A stretch of 64,000 nt of DNA from contig JAFDXL010000009.1 in assembly GCA_018267955.1 (NCBI GenBank), forward strand, positions 584,717 to 648,716, written 5' to 3'. Positions 36,479-46,856 of this stretch are shown here, piece after piece (positions within the stretch are counted from its first letter, which is position 1; every line of letters begins with the position of its first letter). A program made the translations under genes and the position numbers. The DNA comes from Bacteroidota bacterium (lineage in GTDB: Bacteria; Bacteroidota; Bacteroidia; Chitinophagales; Chitinophagaceae). Under the pieces are notes generated by a model, which saw nothing but the letters and a program-made list of their open reading frames with translations, was not told the origin of the DNA and did no database searches.

Positions 36479-37735
36479 ATGAAAACTCTCTTACCATTGA
36501 TCATAGTTCTGTTTCTAAATCATCCGCTATTGGCTCAAAGCTGGCAGTCAGTTTATGAAAGCAATACAGGTTATTACAGATTAGCGTCCACCGAAAATGG
36601 AAATGTTTTCGCTTATAAGCCAGATACGCTCTTAATGTCAACTTCAGATGGAGATTCAGCAACGTGGACATTCTTGCCAACACCGCACGTGGTAGTGAAC
36701 GCTTATTTTTACGCATTTAAAAATACGTTGTTTATATTAGATGCAACGCCATATACTGCCTCCTATCAGCCTATTGGCTTATATCGTTCCGACGATTTTG
36801 GTAATTCCTGGCAATCATGCAATGGTGGATTAGGAAGTGGTTGGCAAGATGGGTTAAATCTCTCCTACCTTGGTGATAGCAGTTATATGTTAATAATGAA
36901 AGGTACCGGCGTTTATTATAGCATCAATAACGCGCTGACCTGGCATAAATCGACTGGAGTAATAAGTGGCCTTTGCTTTGCCCGAGCAGGACAAAACACT
37001 ATAGCTGCCGGCAGTAATTTCTTATTCTTATCAACAAATAATGGTGCTACATTTAACAAATTGAGTATTCCGACTCAAAATAATGGCATAACAAGAATTT
37101 ATTCTTTAAATGATTCAACAGTTATGTTATACAATTCCGTTTGGGCTGGTGGAATGCACTTCATAACTGACACTATTAACCGGAAGGATGCAGCCATGAA
37201 AGGCATCGATTCAGGTCAACATTGCGGGCAGTTTACTAAATCTCCCATTCAAAACACCTACTACATGGCTACATTCCCTGAAGGCAATATATATGGGGGA
37301 GGTGATTTATATTTTTCGGTTGACGATGGGGACAACTGGGTGAAATGCGATACAGGTTTACCTGCCAAACCCTCAATACCCGTTTACAGTCCTAATACGA
37401 TCCTGGTCACAACAAAAAACTATGTGTATGTTTCGTTGAATAATGGCAATATCTATCGGAGTACGATACGTAATACCAGTATCAAGAAGGTAAAGAAACA
37501 GTGGACAATATCGGCTTACCCCAATCCTGCAAATGAATATATTGACGTAGCTCTGCCTAACGATTTAAAAAATGCGGTAATAACTATTTTAGATTTGAAA
37601 GGGGCTGTCTTACAGGAACAAACAGTGATAACACCTGTGTCACATATCAATATCTCTGGATTAATCCCAGGTTCCTATGTAGTTCGTGTTAGTAATATAA
37701 ATGAGTTAGCATTTAGCCGCTTTATTAAATACTAG
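36479..37735 (+). CDS. T9SS-secreted beta-propeller (BNR/VPS10-like) protein
   Basis: About 418 residues. The signal peptide (LLPLIIVLFLNHPLLAQ) sets the start at 36479; a TTG-started extension to 36425 lacks support. The centre contains repeated BNR/Asp-box-like units (YRSDDFGNSWQSC, YYSINNALTWHKS, FLSTNNGATFNKL, YFSVDDGDNWVKC) of a sialidase-type propeller. The last 75 residues are a type A Por sorting domain (ISAYPNPANEYIDVALP ... VVRVSNINELAFSRFIKY). It should be exported through the type IX system. No sialidase catalytic set is evident, so a binding role is more likely. Confidence 0.82.
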   Translation: MKTLLPLIIVLFLNHPLLAQSWQSVYESNTGYYRLASTENGNVFAYKPDTLLMSTSDGDSATWTFLPTPHVVVNAYFYAFKNTLFILDATPYTASYQPIGLYRSDDFGNSWQSCNGGLGSGWQDGLNLSYLGDSSYMLIMKGTGVYYSINNALTWHKSTGVISGLCFARAGQNTIAAGSNFLFLSTNNGATFNKLSIPTQNNGITRIYSLNDSTVMLYNSVWAGGMHFITDTINRKDAAMKGIDSGQHCGQFTKSPIQNTYYMATFPEGNIYGGGDLYFSVDDGDNWVKCDTGLPAKPSIPVYSPNTILVTTKNYVYVSLNNGNIYRSTIRNTSIKKVKKQWTISAYPNPANEYIDVALPNDLKNAVITILDLKGAVLQEQTVITPVSHINISGLIPGSYVVRVSNINELAFSRFIKY

Positions 37736-37774
37736 CAATTACATCAGCTAATCGAGGATCAAGCAGCCAGTAGC

Positions 37775-38053
37775 TCAGTTTTTTTGGTTATACGCATCTT
37801 CTATCTCTTTGTTGTCTTTAAGCCGTTGGTAAAAATATTTACAGGCTTCACTTTCGTCAGTAAAAGTTTTTAGGACTCTTTTTTCCCCACGTTCCTTAAA
37901 ATATATTTCATACCCGAAAGAATGAGTTCCTTTTATTACGACCAATGCTAATTTATCTTCATCATTCAAAGATCCATATAGCCCATGCAAATAATATCGA
38001 TCTTCCGATAATCCTAAATCTTTTAGATTGTAATACAATTCTTTAATTGTCAT
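37775..38053 (-). CDS. Small protein, possible Rhs-linked immunity protein
   Basis: A 92-residue soluble protein (LGLSEDRYYLHGLYGSLNDEDKLALVV, then FGYEIYFKERGEKRVLKTF). Small proteins of this look are common behind Rhs genes in Bacteroidota. It lies on the same strand downstream of the Rhs operon, separated by 151 bp without a clear gene. An immunity role is inferred from position only. Confidence 0.55.
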   Translation of the reverse strand: MTIKELYYNLKDLGLSEDRYYLHGLYGSLNDEDKLALVVIKGTHSFGYEIYFKERGEKRVLKTFTDESEACKYFYQRLKDNKEIEDAYNQKN

Positions 38054-38204
38054 GCATCCAATATTCTATGTAAGCTATTTTCTTCTATCGCTCATCATTA
38101 ATGGAATCAACTTTTAATAGAAGGTACATAGGCTATTTAAATTGAATTGTTTACCGGAATTGGTGACCTGACTTTTACAACTTACGAGCACTAAGACGAA
38201 TACC

Positions 38205-38867
38205 CTATTCTTTTATTACACCTCTTTTTATAGCCTCCTGATAAAACCATGGATCTGCTTTTGACTTATTAGCTAACAAATATTGCCTTATTTCAGCAAT
38301 CTTGATGCTATTCTCAAAAGGAATACAATCGTTAGGACTCTTACAGCCGCGTTTCCAATATCTAATATCACCACGACCTGCGACGGCTACAATTTCGTCA
38401 TCCGTTCTATTTTGATAAACACAACCCCATGCCTGTGGCACATTAGCAACAATATCTTCCGAAATTAAAATATCATTGTAATAAAAACGCATGTGTACTT
38501 CAATTGAATCATTACTAATATTTACACTCTCTAATCTCATAGGCAACATACCATAGGTAATATTTGTATCAACTGGTATTCTCATTTTTAAGTTCGTATC
38601 TGTATATTCCGCATTAGGTTCAAACCTTAATTTACGCATACAAGTTATCGAATACAAATACCATTTCGTTTTATCATAAAGGATTTGAATACCTAGCTTC
38701 TGAATTTCTTCAGGAACCGTTTTTTCATACATTGAATCAACCTTTGATAGTGGTTGTTGTGTAACCCTAGTTCGTTCTTCAGCGTTGTTAACAGGTTTAT
38801 TTTGGCCTACGCAACTAAAAAAAATAAAAAGCAGACATATTGATATATACTTCATATACATTATCAT
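38205..38867 (-). CDS. Lipoprotein overlapping the Rhs toxin gene, immunity candidate
   Basis: A 220-residue lipoprotein (signal ISICLLFIFFSC, Cys at about 19). The mature domain has strands and aromatic residues with one Cys-rich spot (YWKRGCKSPNDCIPFE) and no recognised family. Its ATG overlaps the stop of the 1467-residue Rhs gene by four bases, so it is co-translated with it. In polymorphic toxin loci the gene just after the toxin is normally the immunity protein; a periplasmic lipoprotein would fit a toxin acting in the envelope. This is inference from position. Confidence 0.6.
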   Translation of the reverse strand: MIMYMKYISICLLFIFFSCVGQNKPVNNAEERTRVTQQPLSKVDSMYEKTVPEEIQKLGIQILYDKTKWYLYSITCMRKLRFEPNAEYTDTNLKMRIPVDTNITYGMLPMRLESVNISNDSIEVHMRFYYNDILISEDIVANVPQAWGCVYQNRTDDEIVAVAGRGDIRYWKRGCKSPNDCIPFENSIKIAEIRQYLLANKSKADPWFYQEAIKRGVIKE

Positions 38868-41800
38868 TTAAGTTGTTTGTAAGTAAATTTATCAAATTGA
38901 TGAATCGATTCAACCCCGTTATTCTTTTTATATAACCAAATATACTTATCGTCAACAATCACATTATAATATCCCGAATTGGCATTTTTCAGATCTGCAG
39001 GAGATGGCCCAGGTGAAAAGTTCATTTCGAATTTTATAGCACCTTTCATATACGAAAAGGTTCCTTCAGCAGCAGGATGTAAATGAATATCGGGGAATCC
39101 AAACCCCAAGCTGCCGGCAGAAGTACTGTGAGATTGAGATTGAGTCATGTCATTCCAAGTTGAAAAGCTGCTTGGGTCAGCCGTAACAATAGTGTGATTC
39201 ATCATTCCAATAACTTTTAATTCGCCAGATACCTCGGCTACTGGCGACCATGGTTTACCGTTAAGCTGAATATTTTTTGCGTTTGTTAGTGGAATAACTG
39301 TCAAATCAGGGTCAGTATAACTTAAGGCTGGTACATGATTGTGATGATTAGCATAGGTGACAAATGATTTCAAATCATAAGTCACGTGATCAAATGTTAC
39401 AAATCCTTTGCGTTCCGTGCTTCCACCATAATTCTTTGTCATTTCCTGCTTATAGGTATTTTGATTCCTTTCTTGCTGTTCTTTTATGTCTCTTTTCAAA
39501 AACTTGGTACCAACAGATATAGAACCTCCGCCTGGCGAGATCATAGCTGACGCAATAATCATCATAGGGTTATCGGTCATCATCGGAACATCATCACCAA
39601 CAGGCATATCGCCACCACCTCCGTCTGTTGCAAAAACACTAAGAATTGACTTCACAACACTTTTGACGCCTGCCCAAAACTTTCCATTTCCTCCTGAACT
39701 TCGATTGTAATTCTGCCCTCCACCCATTAATACAGATTCTCCATGTAGCCCTAGGGGATCAATATAGTTCGCAGGGTCATTACCCACAAAATGATACGGA
39801 GAAAACATTTCCTGACCCATCTGGTCTGCCAATGGGTCCACACTGGTAAATCGGCCTATCTGCTGATCATATTGGCGATAGTTGAAGTCTGATAATTGCA
39901 GGTTCAGGTGCGGCTGCAATTCATTGCCTTCAAACAGGTAATTACTTTTTAAGGCACCTGTGGCAAGCCCGGCATCCAATACAAGGCCGTGCGGGTAATA
40001 ATGCTGCTCTTGCTGCAATTGCCCGTAGTGTATGGTAAACGTGGTATTGTCTATAAATGTGACCACATCACTTTCATTGCTCACATAAGCAAGTACATAA
40101 CCATTCTTCCTGCAGATATAACCCGGCTGTGTCAGCATGTTCCATACATGGTCCGGCCCTTTCATTTGCGTAATGCTGCATTCTTCGGGAAGTATATTAA
40201 ACGATTCATCAAAGGACAGGTAGTTCAGGTACACCCTAGGGTAGTTCCGGTCTGTAATGCTGTCTTTCATCGCATCATAGATCGCATAGTTTTCAGACCC
40301 TAACAGGTTTGATACCGTGGTACTACTGATGGTGCCACCTTCACCGCCTGTCAGCGTTCCCGTAGTAAGGGTGCTAAGTAATGCTCCTGCCATTGTAGAA
40401 GCAGTGGCATAGGTATTAAAGGCATTGGTGTCTCCCGTCTCATAATAGCCATAGCTCTGCAAGTCCAGTTGATCCCCTGCCATTACATGCACCAATATAG
40501 CCGTGCCTATCTGGTTGGTCGTTCCATCAAGCTGGCCGCTCATCAGGTCTTCGGGTGTGCCTGCCGGATTGTTGTCCCGTATTGTTTGTATACCGGAAAA
40601 CATGGCTTCTTCTATATTCGCGGCTACCATCTCAAAGCCTGCATGGAAGGCCATAGCTGTGCGTGTCTCTGCTGTTTGCACGGTACGTACATTGCCCTGA
40701 TGATCGCGGGCAAATACATCCGTTTTAAAATACAGGCTGTCTTTCAGCCAGCGGTAGCGTCCTTCCGGGTGCATTACATATTGTAGGCTGTCATTGTTAA
40801 GCACCAATGGCCCCCAGTAGCGATACACGGTACTATCTCCACCCTCTAGTATGCGTTTTTGCAGTATTACACCTCCGGCATCATATATATTCTCAATAGA
40901 GTCTGTACCTGTCTTTACCTTGGTAGGCATATCCAGGTCATCATATTGCAGGGCTATCGCCTTATTGGCATCGGCTATGAGATTGCCGTTATGATCATAA
41001 GTATAATCGTTACCCGTACCCGAAGAGCCGTTGTCAAAATCACTTACCGGGCTCTTAACCCCTCCGTCCGTTACTTTTTGCAGCCTGTTACCGTTATCAT
41101 AAGTATACCCCAGCAGGTCTATATTAGCCGGTTGCAGCAAAGTGTCATATCCTCTTTGATTCATGGTAAGGATATTACCATTAAGATCGTAGGTAAGGTT
41201 GGATACCGTAAAGTCCCTGTTAGCGTTATTCCAGTTAGGCGCCCCCGGACCAACGGAGCTGGAATCTCTGTAGGTGGCATCCGTCAGCCTGCCTGCGGCG
41301 TCATACAAATAGCCATATGCCCGCACCTCGCTGCTGGACGACCGCCATTTATAGCCTGATAAGGAACCATCATATCTCGGGTGATCAAAACCTGTCTCAT
41401 AATTTAATTCCGACAGATAGGTCATATGGTCCGGCAATACCGCATCCCTGAGGTGGTCGGCATTGATGCCTATTAGTTGCCCTCGCACATTGTAGGTGAA
41501 ATTCTGGTCTTCAGTCTCGCACAGGGTTTGCTTAGTTACCCTGCCGAAATTATCATAGGTATAGTTGGATACATAATACCAGGCAAAGGTGTCTATCTTC
41601 TGGCGTACATCTAATAGTCTTGTGGTAATAAGATCGTAGTTATATCCCGTTACTATCCTTGTGTTCGGCTTGTTCGCGCCGTTCCATAGATGGTAGCTGG
41701 CTATTTTGCGCACCAGCTGGTTTGCAAAATTATACTGCAGGGTAACGGTATCCCATTTACTCCATGGATTTTGTGTCTGCTGTTGTATCAGCCTTCCCTT

Positions 41801-43267
41801 TTCATCATAGAAATACAGGTTGGTCATCCAGGTATTTGTAAAATTATTGATCGCCCCGCGAGCCAGTATTTTGACTTTGGATGCTACCAGCTTACCCTGT
41901 ACATTTAACAATGGCGTTGGTGTTTCTGCATAATAAGCAGCGCTCTGGTAAAGAGCGGAATAACTTGAATTGAATGTAGCGCTTACAGGTGCATTGCTGT
42001 AATCGTCATAGTAATTGTAAGAATAAATATCGCAGCCATATAGGCTTGTAGGATAGGTATAGCCGGAAAAGCAATTGGTGATCCAGTATTCCAGCGTGCC
42101 GGTTGCCGTTACCGGGTTGCCGCTTACATAATGGGTAACGGGGTTTGTGGTGCCTGCCGCTACGCCTCTCCAATAGGATATGGTCTCGCTGCCTGCATAT
42201 ACGCCGGTCATTACCGTGCGGCCGCGTTTATCATAAATCACGAACCTTAGCTTGCCGCTGTCTCTCAAGCCGGGTGTCTGGAATAGTACAGGCTGGAAAT
42301 ATTTATTGTAAATAACAATATCGGTATCGCTCCTTCCCGGCACTCGCTTGTTTACTACGTTGCCGTAAGTGTCATAGGTGTACTGGAAACAAAGATCATT
42401 GACATTTGACAAACAGGTATTGCTTGTAAACTGGTCCGTGGCCTTCGGCGGTACAATGCATACCAGTTGATCGAGGTCGTTATAGACATAATAAGTAGTG
42501 AGCCAGGTGCTGCCGCCCGCAAACACTTTTCGGCAGATCAGCTTACCATCCATATCAGTATATGTTTTTACGGACTGGCTGTGCTGGCCATCGCTTTCCG
42601 CAACCACCAATTTATTGGCAGCATAATAGCCCGATTTGCAAACCGTGCCGCCGCTATAAGTTACCATGTATATTTCGTTGGCAGCATTGAAACTAGAAGT
42701 ACTGGTAACACCTCGTGGCTCACCCACCATAGCCCTGCCGGGTAAAAAGGATTTTGTCGTGGGCACGCCACTGACACTGGCAAAGCTGCCGGCAGAATAG
42801 GCATTATCATGCTCTGCCGGGAAGTAGGTACTGTAAAAGTTCTTTTGCAGCGCAAAAGGGTTATTAATAAAATCACCAGTTGAGTAGGTGTAGAAAGGCA
42901 GATAATTAACGGTGGTATCCCATTCCCTGTGATCAAATGGTTGTACGATGGCCTGGCCGGTACCATTGTTATTGATGGACATCAGGGCATTGCCCCAGCC
43001 ATCCAAATAGGTGGTATTATAGATCATATTGCCTGTAAATAGGTTGGACGGCAATGTGGTCATAGGCCGCTGCGGGTAAACTGTCCGCAAATAAGTATGC
43101 CCCGATGGCGTAACGTTGGGCGACTGGTTGTAATCGTAAGGATAAGCAATTTGTCCTGATCCGCCGCCGGAAGGAAGGCCTGCAGTGCTTGGCAAATTCT
43201 GTGCTGCCGCACCACCACAAACAAACATCCCCGATAACAGGAAAACTATATGGAATATCTTTTTCAT
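38864..43267 (-). CDS. Rhs/YD-repeat polymorphic toxin with C-terminal JAB-like toxin domain
   Basis: A 1467-residue protein with a signal peptide (VFLLSGMFVCGGAAAQ). A long YD-repeat shell (e.g. YDLNGNILTMNQRGYD, YDHNGNLIADANKAI, YDDLDMPTKVKTG) leads to the Rhs core end: FTSVDPLADQM and NDPANYIDPLGLHGE near residue 1170. The remaining 295 residues are a variable toxin tip. It carries IHLHP (His1395, His1397) and later PSPADL (Ser1422, Asp1425), a JAMM-type HxH...SxxD zinc set as in the JAB-like toxin 1 family. I therefore predict a metalloprotease toxin. It follows a second Rhs protein by 24 bp and overlaps its candidate immunity gene. Confidence 0.85.
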   Translation of the reverse strand: MKKIFHIVFLLSGMFVCGGAAAQNLPSTAGLPSGGGSGQIAYPYDYNQSPNVTPSGHTYLRTVYPQRPMTTLPSNLFTGNMIYNTTYLDGWGNALMSINNNGTGQAIVQPFDHREWDTTVNYLPFYTYSTGDFINNPFALQKNFYSTYFPAEHDNAYSAGSFASVSGVPTTKSFLPGRAMVGEPRGVTSTSSFNAANEIYMVTYSGGTVCKSGYYAANKLVVAESDGQHSQSVKTYTDMDGKLICRKVFAGGSTWLTTYYVYNDLDQLVCIVPPKATDQFTSNTCLSNVNDLCFQYTYDTYGNVVNKRVPGRSDTDIVIYNKYFQPVLFQTPGLRDSGKLRFVIYDKRGRTVMTGVYAGSETISYWRGVAAGTTNPVTHYVSGNPVTATGTLEYWITNCFSGYTYPTSLYGCDIYSYNYYDDYSNAPVSATFNSSYSALYQSAAYYAETPTPLLNVQGKLVASKVKILARGAINNFTNTWMTNLYFYDEKGRLIQQQTQNPWSKWDTVTLQYNFANQLVRKIASYHLWNGANKPNTRIVTGYNYDLITTRLLDVRQKIDTFAWYYVSNYTYDNFGRVTKQTLCETEDQNFTYNVRGQLIGINADHLRDAVLPDHMTYLSELNYETGFDHPRYDGSLSGYKWRSSSSEVRAYGYLYDAAGRLTDATYRDSSSVGPGAPNWNNANRDFTVSNLTYDLNGNILTMNQRGYDTLLQPANIDLLGYTYDNGNRLQKVTDGGVKSPVSDFDNGSSGTGNDYTYDHNGNLIADANKAIALQYDDLDMPTKVKTGTDSIENIYDAGGVILQKRILEGGDSTVYRYWGPLVLNNDSLQYVMHPEGRYRWLKDSLYFKTDVFARDHQGNVRTVQTAETRTAMAFHAGFEMVAANIEEAMFSGIQTIRDNNPAGTPEDLMSGQLDGTTNQIGTAILVHVMAGDQLDLQSYGYYETGDTNAFNTYATASTMAGALLSTLTTGTLTGGEGGTISSTTVSNLLGSENYAIYDAMKDSITDRNYPRVYLNYLSFDESFNILPEECSITQMKGPDHVWNMLTQPGYICRKNGYVLAYVSNESDVVTFIDNTTFTIHYGQLQQEQHYYPHGLVLDAGLATGALKSNYLFEGNELQPHLNLQLSDFNYRQYDQQIGRFTSVDPLADQMGQEMFSPYHFVGNDPANYIDPLGLHGESVLMGGGQNYNRSSGGNGKFWAGVKSVVKSILSVFATDGGGGDMPVGDDVPMMTDNPMMIIASAMISPGGGSISVGTKFLKRDIKEQQERNQNTYKQEMTKNYGGSTERKGFVTFDHVTYDLKSFVTYANHHNHVPALSYTDPDLTVIPLTNAKNIQLNGKPWSPVAEVSGELKVIGMMNHTIVTADPSSFSTWNDMTQSQSHSTSAGSLGFGFPDIHLHPAAEGTFSYMKGAIKFEMNFSPGPSPADLKNANSGYYNVIVDDKYIWLYKKNNGVESIHQFDKFTYKQLK

Positions 43268-43291
43268 AACGAGTCTTTTAAGGATGTTTGG

Positions 43292-46200
43292 TTATTGATT
43301 AGGATTACAGTTATCGCATGGTACAGGACCATTATTATAGCTGGTATTCCACGGGCTGCTGCAACTGGCCGTTACTGCTTTAATGATATTCCCTCGAAGG
43401 TCCCGGACTATGGTCGGTCGCCCCATCCCGTCATATTCGTAGTAGTTGATATAACCGCTGTTATTAGCACTGCTGGACATGCCGAGGTTAGGAATATATG
43501 TGTAGGTAGACATGGAGGCTTCTAACGGGCAAAGCCTCAGTTCGTCTATATAAGTTTCAGGAGAAGGAGGTATAGTGCTATTCCCCGAATAAGCAATAAC
43601 CAAATGTTCACCTCTGGCGGGGCTAATAATTGCGCTATAATATTCCCAACCATTGACTGTATTTTGCAAGGTCATTGTTACTGTAGTGCCTCCATGACCA
43701 CCTGTTAATGTCACCTCAGGGATAGCCGACATTGTATATTTAGTCCAGAAGGATAAAACGTATTTCACGCCATCATGCAATGTATTACTCTCGATTTGGC
43801 CACTACTCAGGTCAAAAGACTTGCTGCCAGTCATAGCTCCCCATGCATCTGTGCCCGTACCCGAGAATATCCAATTACCATTGGACTCTGCGGTAGTATG
43901 AAAATCATCTGATTCAAAGCTGCTATAGGCTATATCGTCATACATCGCGTTCACAGCTTTTGCAAGCAACCAACCATTTGAACTGTCGTATATATTGGAG
44001 ATGTATTGATCCTGATTATTCAGCTTGATCTCAACAGGATTATTACCGGCATCATACCGTGTCACTTCCGACACTTTCATCAGATTAGTCCCATAGTCAT
44101 CCCGGTAATTATAATTGAATGCTGCCTTATCGTTGATCTTTGTTGTATCCAGGTAGTTGGCATAACTTAACGGAGCAGTTTGTATGGTTGAAAATTTGGC
44201 GGGAAACCTTATAAAACCGTTTACAGAATCGGTAACAACAAGTGTTCTGCCCAAAAGCTGGTTGCCGGCCGCGCTCACCTTCCAGCTGATGGTTGACAGG
44301 GGATTAGCCGCATTTTGGGGGAAGGTGCGGGAATACCCATAGTTACCTGCATATTTTATCTCGGTAGCGAAAGTATCTCCTTTGCTGTCTGTCCAGGTAT
44401 CCGACGTAAGGTTAAATGCACCATCATAAGTATAAGTATGTACTTCCGGCATTTTATTACCCCCGATATAGGTGGTGTCATTGACTTTATAAGGTATCAA
44501 CCATTCATTATCGAAGCCGCGATAATTAAAATGGAAATAAGTAAGTAAGGTATTGAACTCTTTAACACCTGTTATGGGGTCCCCATCGGTGTAATAATTA
44601 TAGCTCGTCTCCTCCCTTGAAGTAAGTACCCCAGACTTATCATAGGTCTCCGTCTTTATTGGCAAGCCTAACCTATACTTAAGAAGGCTGGGCGGCATAG
44701 TATGGAATTGTTCACCTGTGATAGCCGTCATGCAGGAGGTATCATTGTTCGACGCGTCTTTGAACATCAAATTCGTAAACCATGTGGTCATTTTAGATTG
44801 TTGCTGCCCCAAATAACCTTTCGTGGTGACAGTTACTTTGCCAAAACCGTGATTGGAGTTATGGAAATATTCGTGTGAATTCAGAAAATAGTTGCAGACG
44901 ACCATACAACTATCAATGTTATATTGCGTGTTTGCTGAATCCGTGTACCACATATACCCGCCCCGGTTAAAGCGCTGTCCATCTTCGTAGGTATATTCTG
45001 TAGTGGTTGTATTCTGGTAACTGTAACCATCCCTGCTGATGATCTTGCCAATACATAACCCATCATTACATGTATCTCCCTGTAGTGCCGTATCAATATC
45101 ACTGCATCCTTTATATACAGGTGGCACTACCAGGTGGTCTATCTTTCCATTGGCATAGGTAAATGACCGGCTGTAAGAACAAGATGGATTGGTGAGATGG
45201 TAGTCCTGGTATACAAGGGAATCCCGGCCACCAGAACAGTTCCTTATGGTTTGCAAGGAGAAGGCCTGTGCTTTGCTAAAGTCGTATGATCTGTCCTGCC
45301 CCCAATCCGTAATATATGGGTCAGTATATGCAGTAAAAGAATATGTGGGACGAGAAACCTGGTGATGATATGGAATAGATAAATAAAATGTATCGACGAC
45401 GCCGGCATGAAATAAATGCCGCACATACATATAGCTTGCTTTATTGTTATAGTACCCGTAATAATCCTGTTTGGATGTAAAACGATCGGGCAAAGGAGTA
45501 GAATTATATGTGAACGTGAAATAGTTCTCATAAGTAGAACCGTCCGGCCCTACTTTATCTATGCTTTTTAACTTTAACCTTGTTCCTCTATCTAGGTGGG
45601 CCGATTTCATAGAATCTGCATTGTACCCTGTCGTTACCATGCTGCTCACTAAAGTAGAACAGGCGGAAGGAACGGCATATTCAATGGAATTGAGGCCACG
45701 ATCCATCGTATTGAAATAGGCCTGGTTCAACCTGAACGTAATCGGATTTACATCATTGGTCTTAATAATGATATTCTTCAACCTGTAATCCGTCCGGTTA
45801 TCGCAACGTCCGTTGATGGTACTGTCCAGGTCAAAATCTACGGTTACTCCACGTGGATAGGTGATACGTTTTATATGTGTCTTTATACCGGTGTAATAAT
45901 GGCTTTTGATCTCAACGGGATCAGGAGCTCTAGTTTCGTCAACTCCGACTCTCGGATATACGGTTTCCGTTACATTCTCTAAATAATTTGCCCATTTTTT
46001 ATAGTAATCATATTGGATCGTAAAGCCGGTATAGGTGACTACCTTTGTCAGGTTCCAGGTTTCGATGGGATAGTATATACCGGAATCCGGATAGATCACA
46101 GTACTATCCGGAAAACCAAATCGTTTGCGCCTGTAATCACCCCTGTGGAATGTAAAAGTATTACCGAGTTCATCAACGATTGTAAACCCTAGCAGGTCGT

Positions 46201-46849
46201 GCAGGGAATCCAGGCCGCTTTTAGCGCCGAATCCACTGCGCACATTAGTATATCCGGAACCGCTTACATCTTCCATCACCGGGTAGATATGAATGGAACT
46301 ATGCGGCCTTGTCTGGCATTCTACTACCGTACCGAGATAATTCTTTACAAAGCTGAACTCTACACTTCGCCCTCCGAAATTCGCAGTGAAGACATCGGGA
46401 TCTGCATCATCCATCATCGGGTCACCTTCCGTTCTGTTGGCTCCCGGCACCAGTCTCCCTTGTAATGAATCACTGGTGCTGGCAAATGTCGTCGGCAGCG
46501 TAACTTCATCCTCCAGTCCTGCCACCTGCCGCGTAATGGTTCCTCCATAATTTAACTCCCAACCCAGGCCTACTGAAGAACTAAGTTGATTTACTTTAAT
46601 TCCTTTTGCCAGGTAGTCGAGCGTAATCCCAAGATCCAGTCCCGCTACAGCGTTGGAATAGATCGGAATACTGACGGATGCCGTACCTGTATACAGGTCA
46701 ACATCTACCGTATTAGTACCGGAGCCATTCTTTAAGGCATTAGGCTTATGTATGGCGTCAATCGTATTCGCGCCTTTAAGGTTTTGGGCAAACAGAAGTT
46801 TTGTGCTTCCCAATAGCAGGGCTGTGATTAGGATAATGTGTTTGGCCAT
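43292..46849 (-). CDS. Rhs/YD-repeat-like exported protein, N-terminal partner
   Basis: A 1185-residue protein with signal peptide (IILITALLLGSTKLLFAQ). It starts with a SpvB-like block (VDLYTGTASVSIPIYS, LGITLDYLAKGIKVNQLSSSVGLGWELNYGG), continues with YD-type strands, has a lectin-like carbohydrate-binding-module region (about residues 970-1110), and ends with MGRPTIVRDLRGNIIKAV before a short Cys-rich tail (PVPCDNCNPNQ). Paired genes like this are usual in Bacteroidota: the first carries the opening part of the shell and the second (38864-43267) carries the rest with the toxin. The two are 24 bp apart on one transcript. Confidence 0.8.
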   Translation of the reverse strand: MAKHIILITALLLGSTKLLFAQNLKGANTIDAIHKPNALKNGSGTNTVDVDLYTGTASVSIPIYSNAVAGLDLGITLDYLAKGIKVNQLSSSVGLGWELNYGGTITRQVAGLEDEVTLPTTFASTSDSLQGRLVPGANRTEGDPMMDDADPDVFTANFGGRSVEFSFVKNYLGTVVECQTRPHSSIHIYPVMEDVSGSGYTNVRSGFGAKSGLDSLHDLLGFTIVDELGNTFTFHRGDYRRKRFGFPDSTVIYPDSGIYYPIETWNLTKVVTYTGFTIQYDYYKKWANYLENVTETVYPRVGVDETRAPDPVEIKSHYYTGIKTHIKRITYPRGVTVDFDLDSTINGRCDNRTDYRLKNIIIKTNDVNPITFRLNQAYFNTMDRGLNSIEYAVPSACSTLVSSMVTTGYNADSMKSAHLDRGTRLKLKSIDKVGPDGSTYENYFTFTYNSTPLPDRFTSKQDYYGYYNNKASYMYVRHLFHAGVVDTFYLSIPYHHQVSRPTYSFTAYTDPYITDWGQDRSYDFSKAQAFSLQTIRNCSGGRDSLVYQDYHLTNPSCSYSRSFTYANGKIDHLVVPPVYKGCSDIDTALQGDTCNDGLCIGKIISRDGYSYQNTTTTEYTYEDGQRFNRGGYMWYTDSANTQYNIDSCMVVCNYFLNSHEYFHNSNHGFGKVTVTTKGYLGQQQSKMTTWFTNLMFKDASNNDTSCMTAITGEQFHTMPPSLLKYRLGLPIKTETYDKSGVLTSREETSYNYYTDGDPITGVKEFNTLLTYFHFNYRGFDNEWLIPYKVNDTTYIGGNKMPEVHTYTYDGAFNLTSDTWTDSKGDTFATEIKYAGNYGYSRTFPQNAANPLSTISWKVSAAGNQLLGRTLVVTDSVNGFIRFPAKFSTIQTAPLSYANYLDTTKINDKAAFNYNYRDDYGTNLMKVSEVTRYDAGNNPVEIKLNNQDQYISNIYDSSNGWLLAKAVNAMYDDIAYSSFESDDFHTTAESNGNWIFSGTGTDAWGAMTGSKSFDLSSGQIESNTLHDGVKYVLSFWTKYTMSAIPEVTLTGGHGGTTVTMTLQNTVNGWEYYSAIISPARGEHLVIAYSGNSTIPPSPETYIDELRLCPLEASMSTYTYIPNLGMSSSANNSGYINYYEYDGMGRPTIVRDLRGNIIKAVTASCSSPWNTSYNNGPVPCDNCNPNQ

Positions 46850-46856
46850 AGTATGG

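Noticed and set aside
39486-42745. Plus-strand frames up to 166 codons opposite the Rhs genes
   Set aside because: Antisense of YD repeats; composition is biased by the repeat on the other strand and none has a motif.
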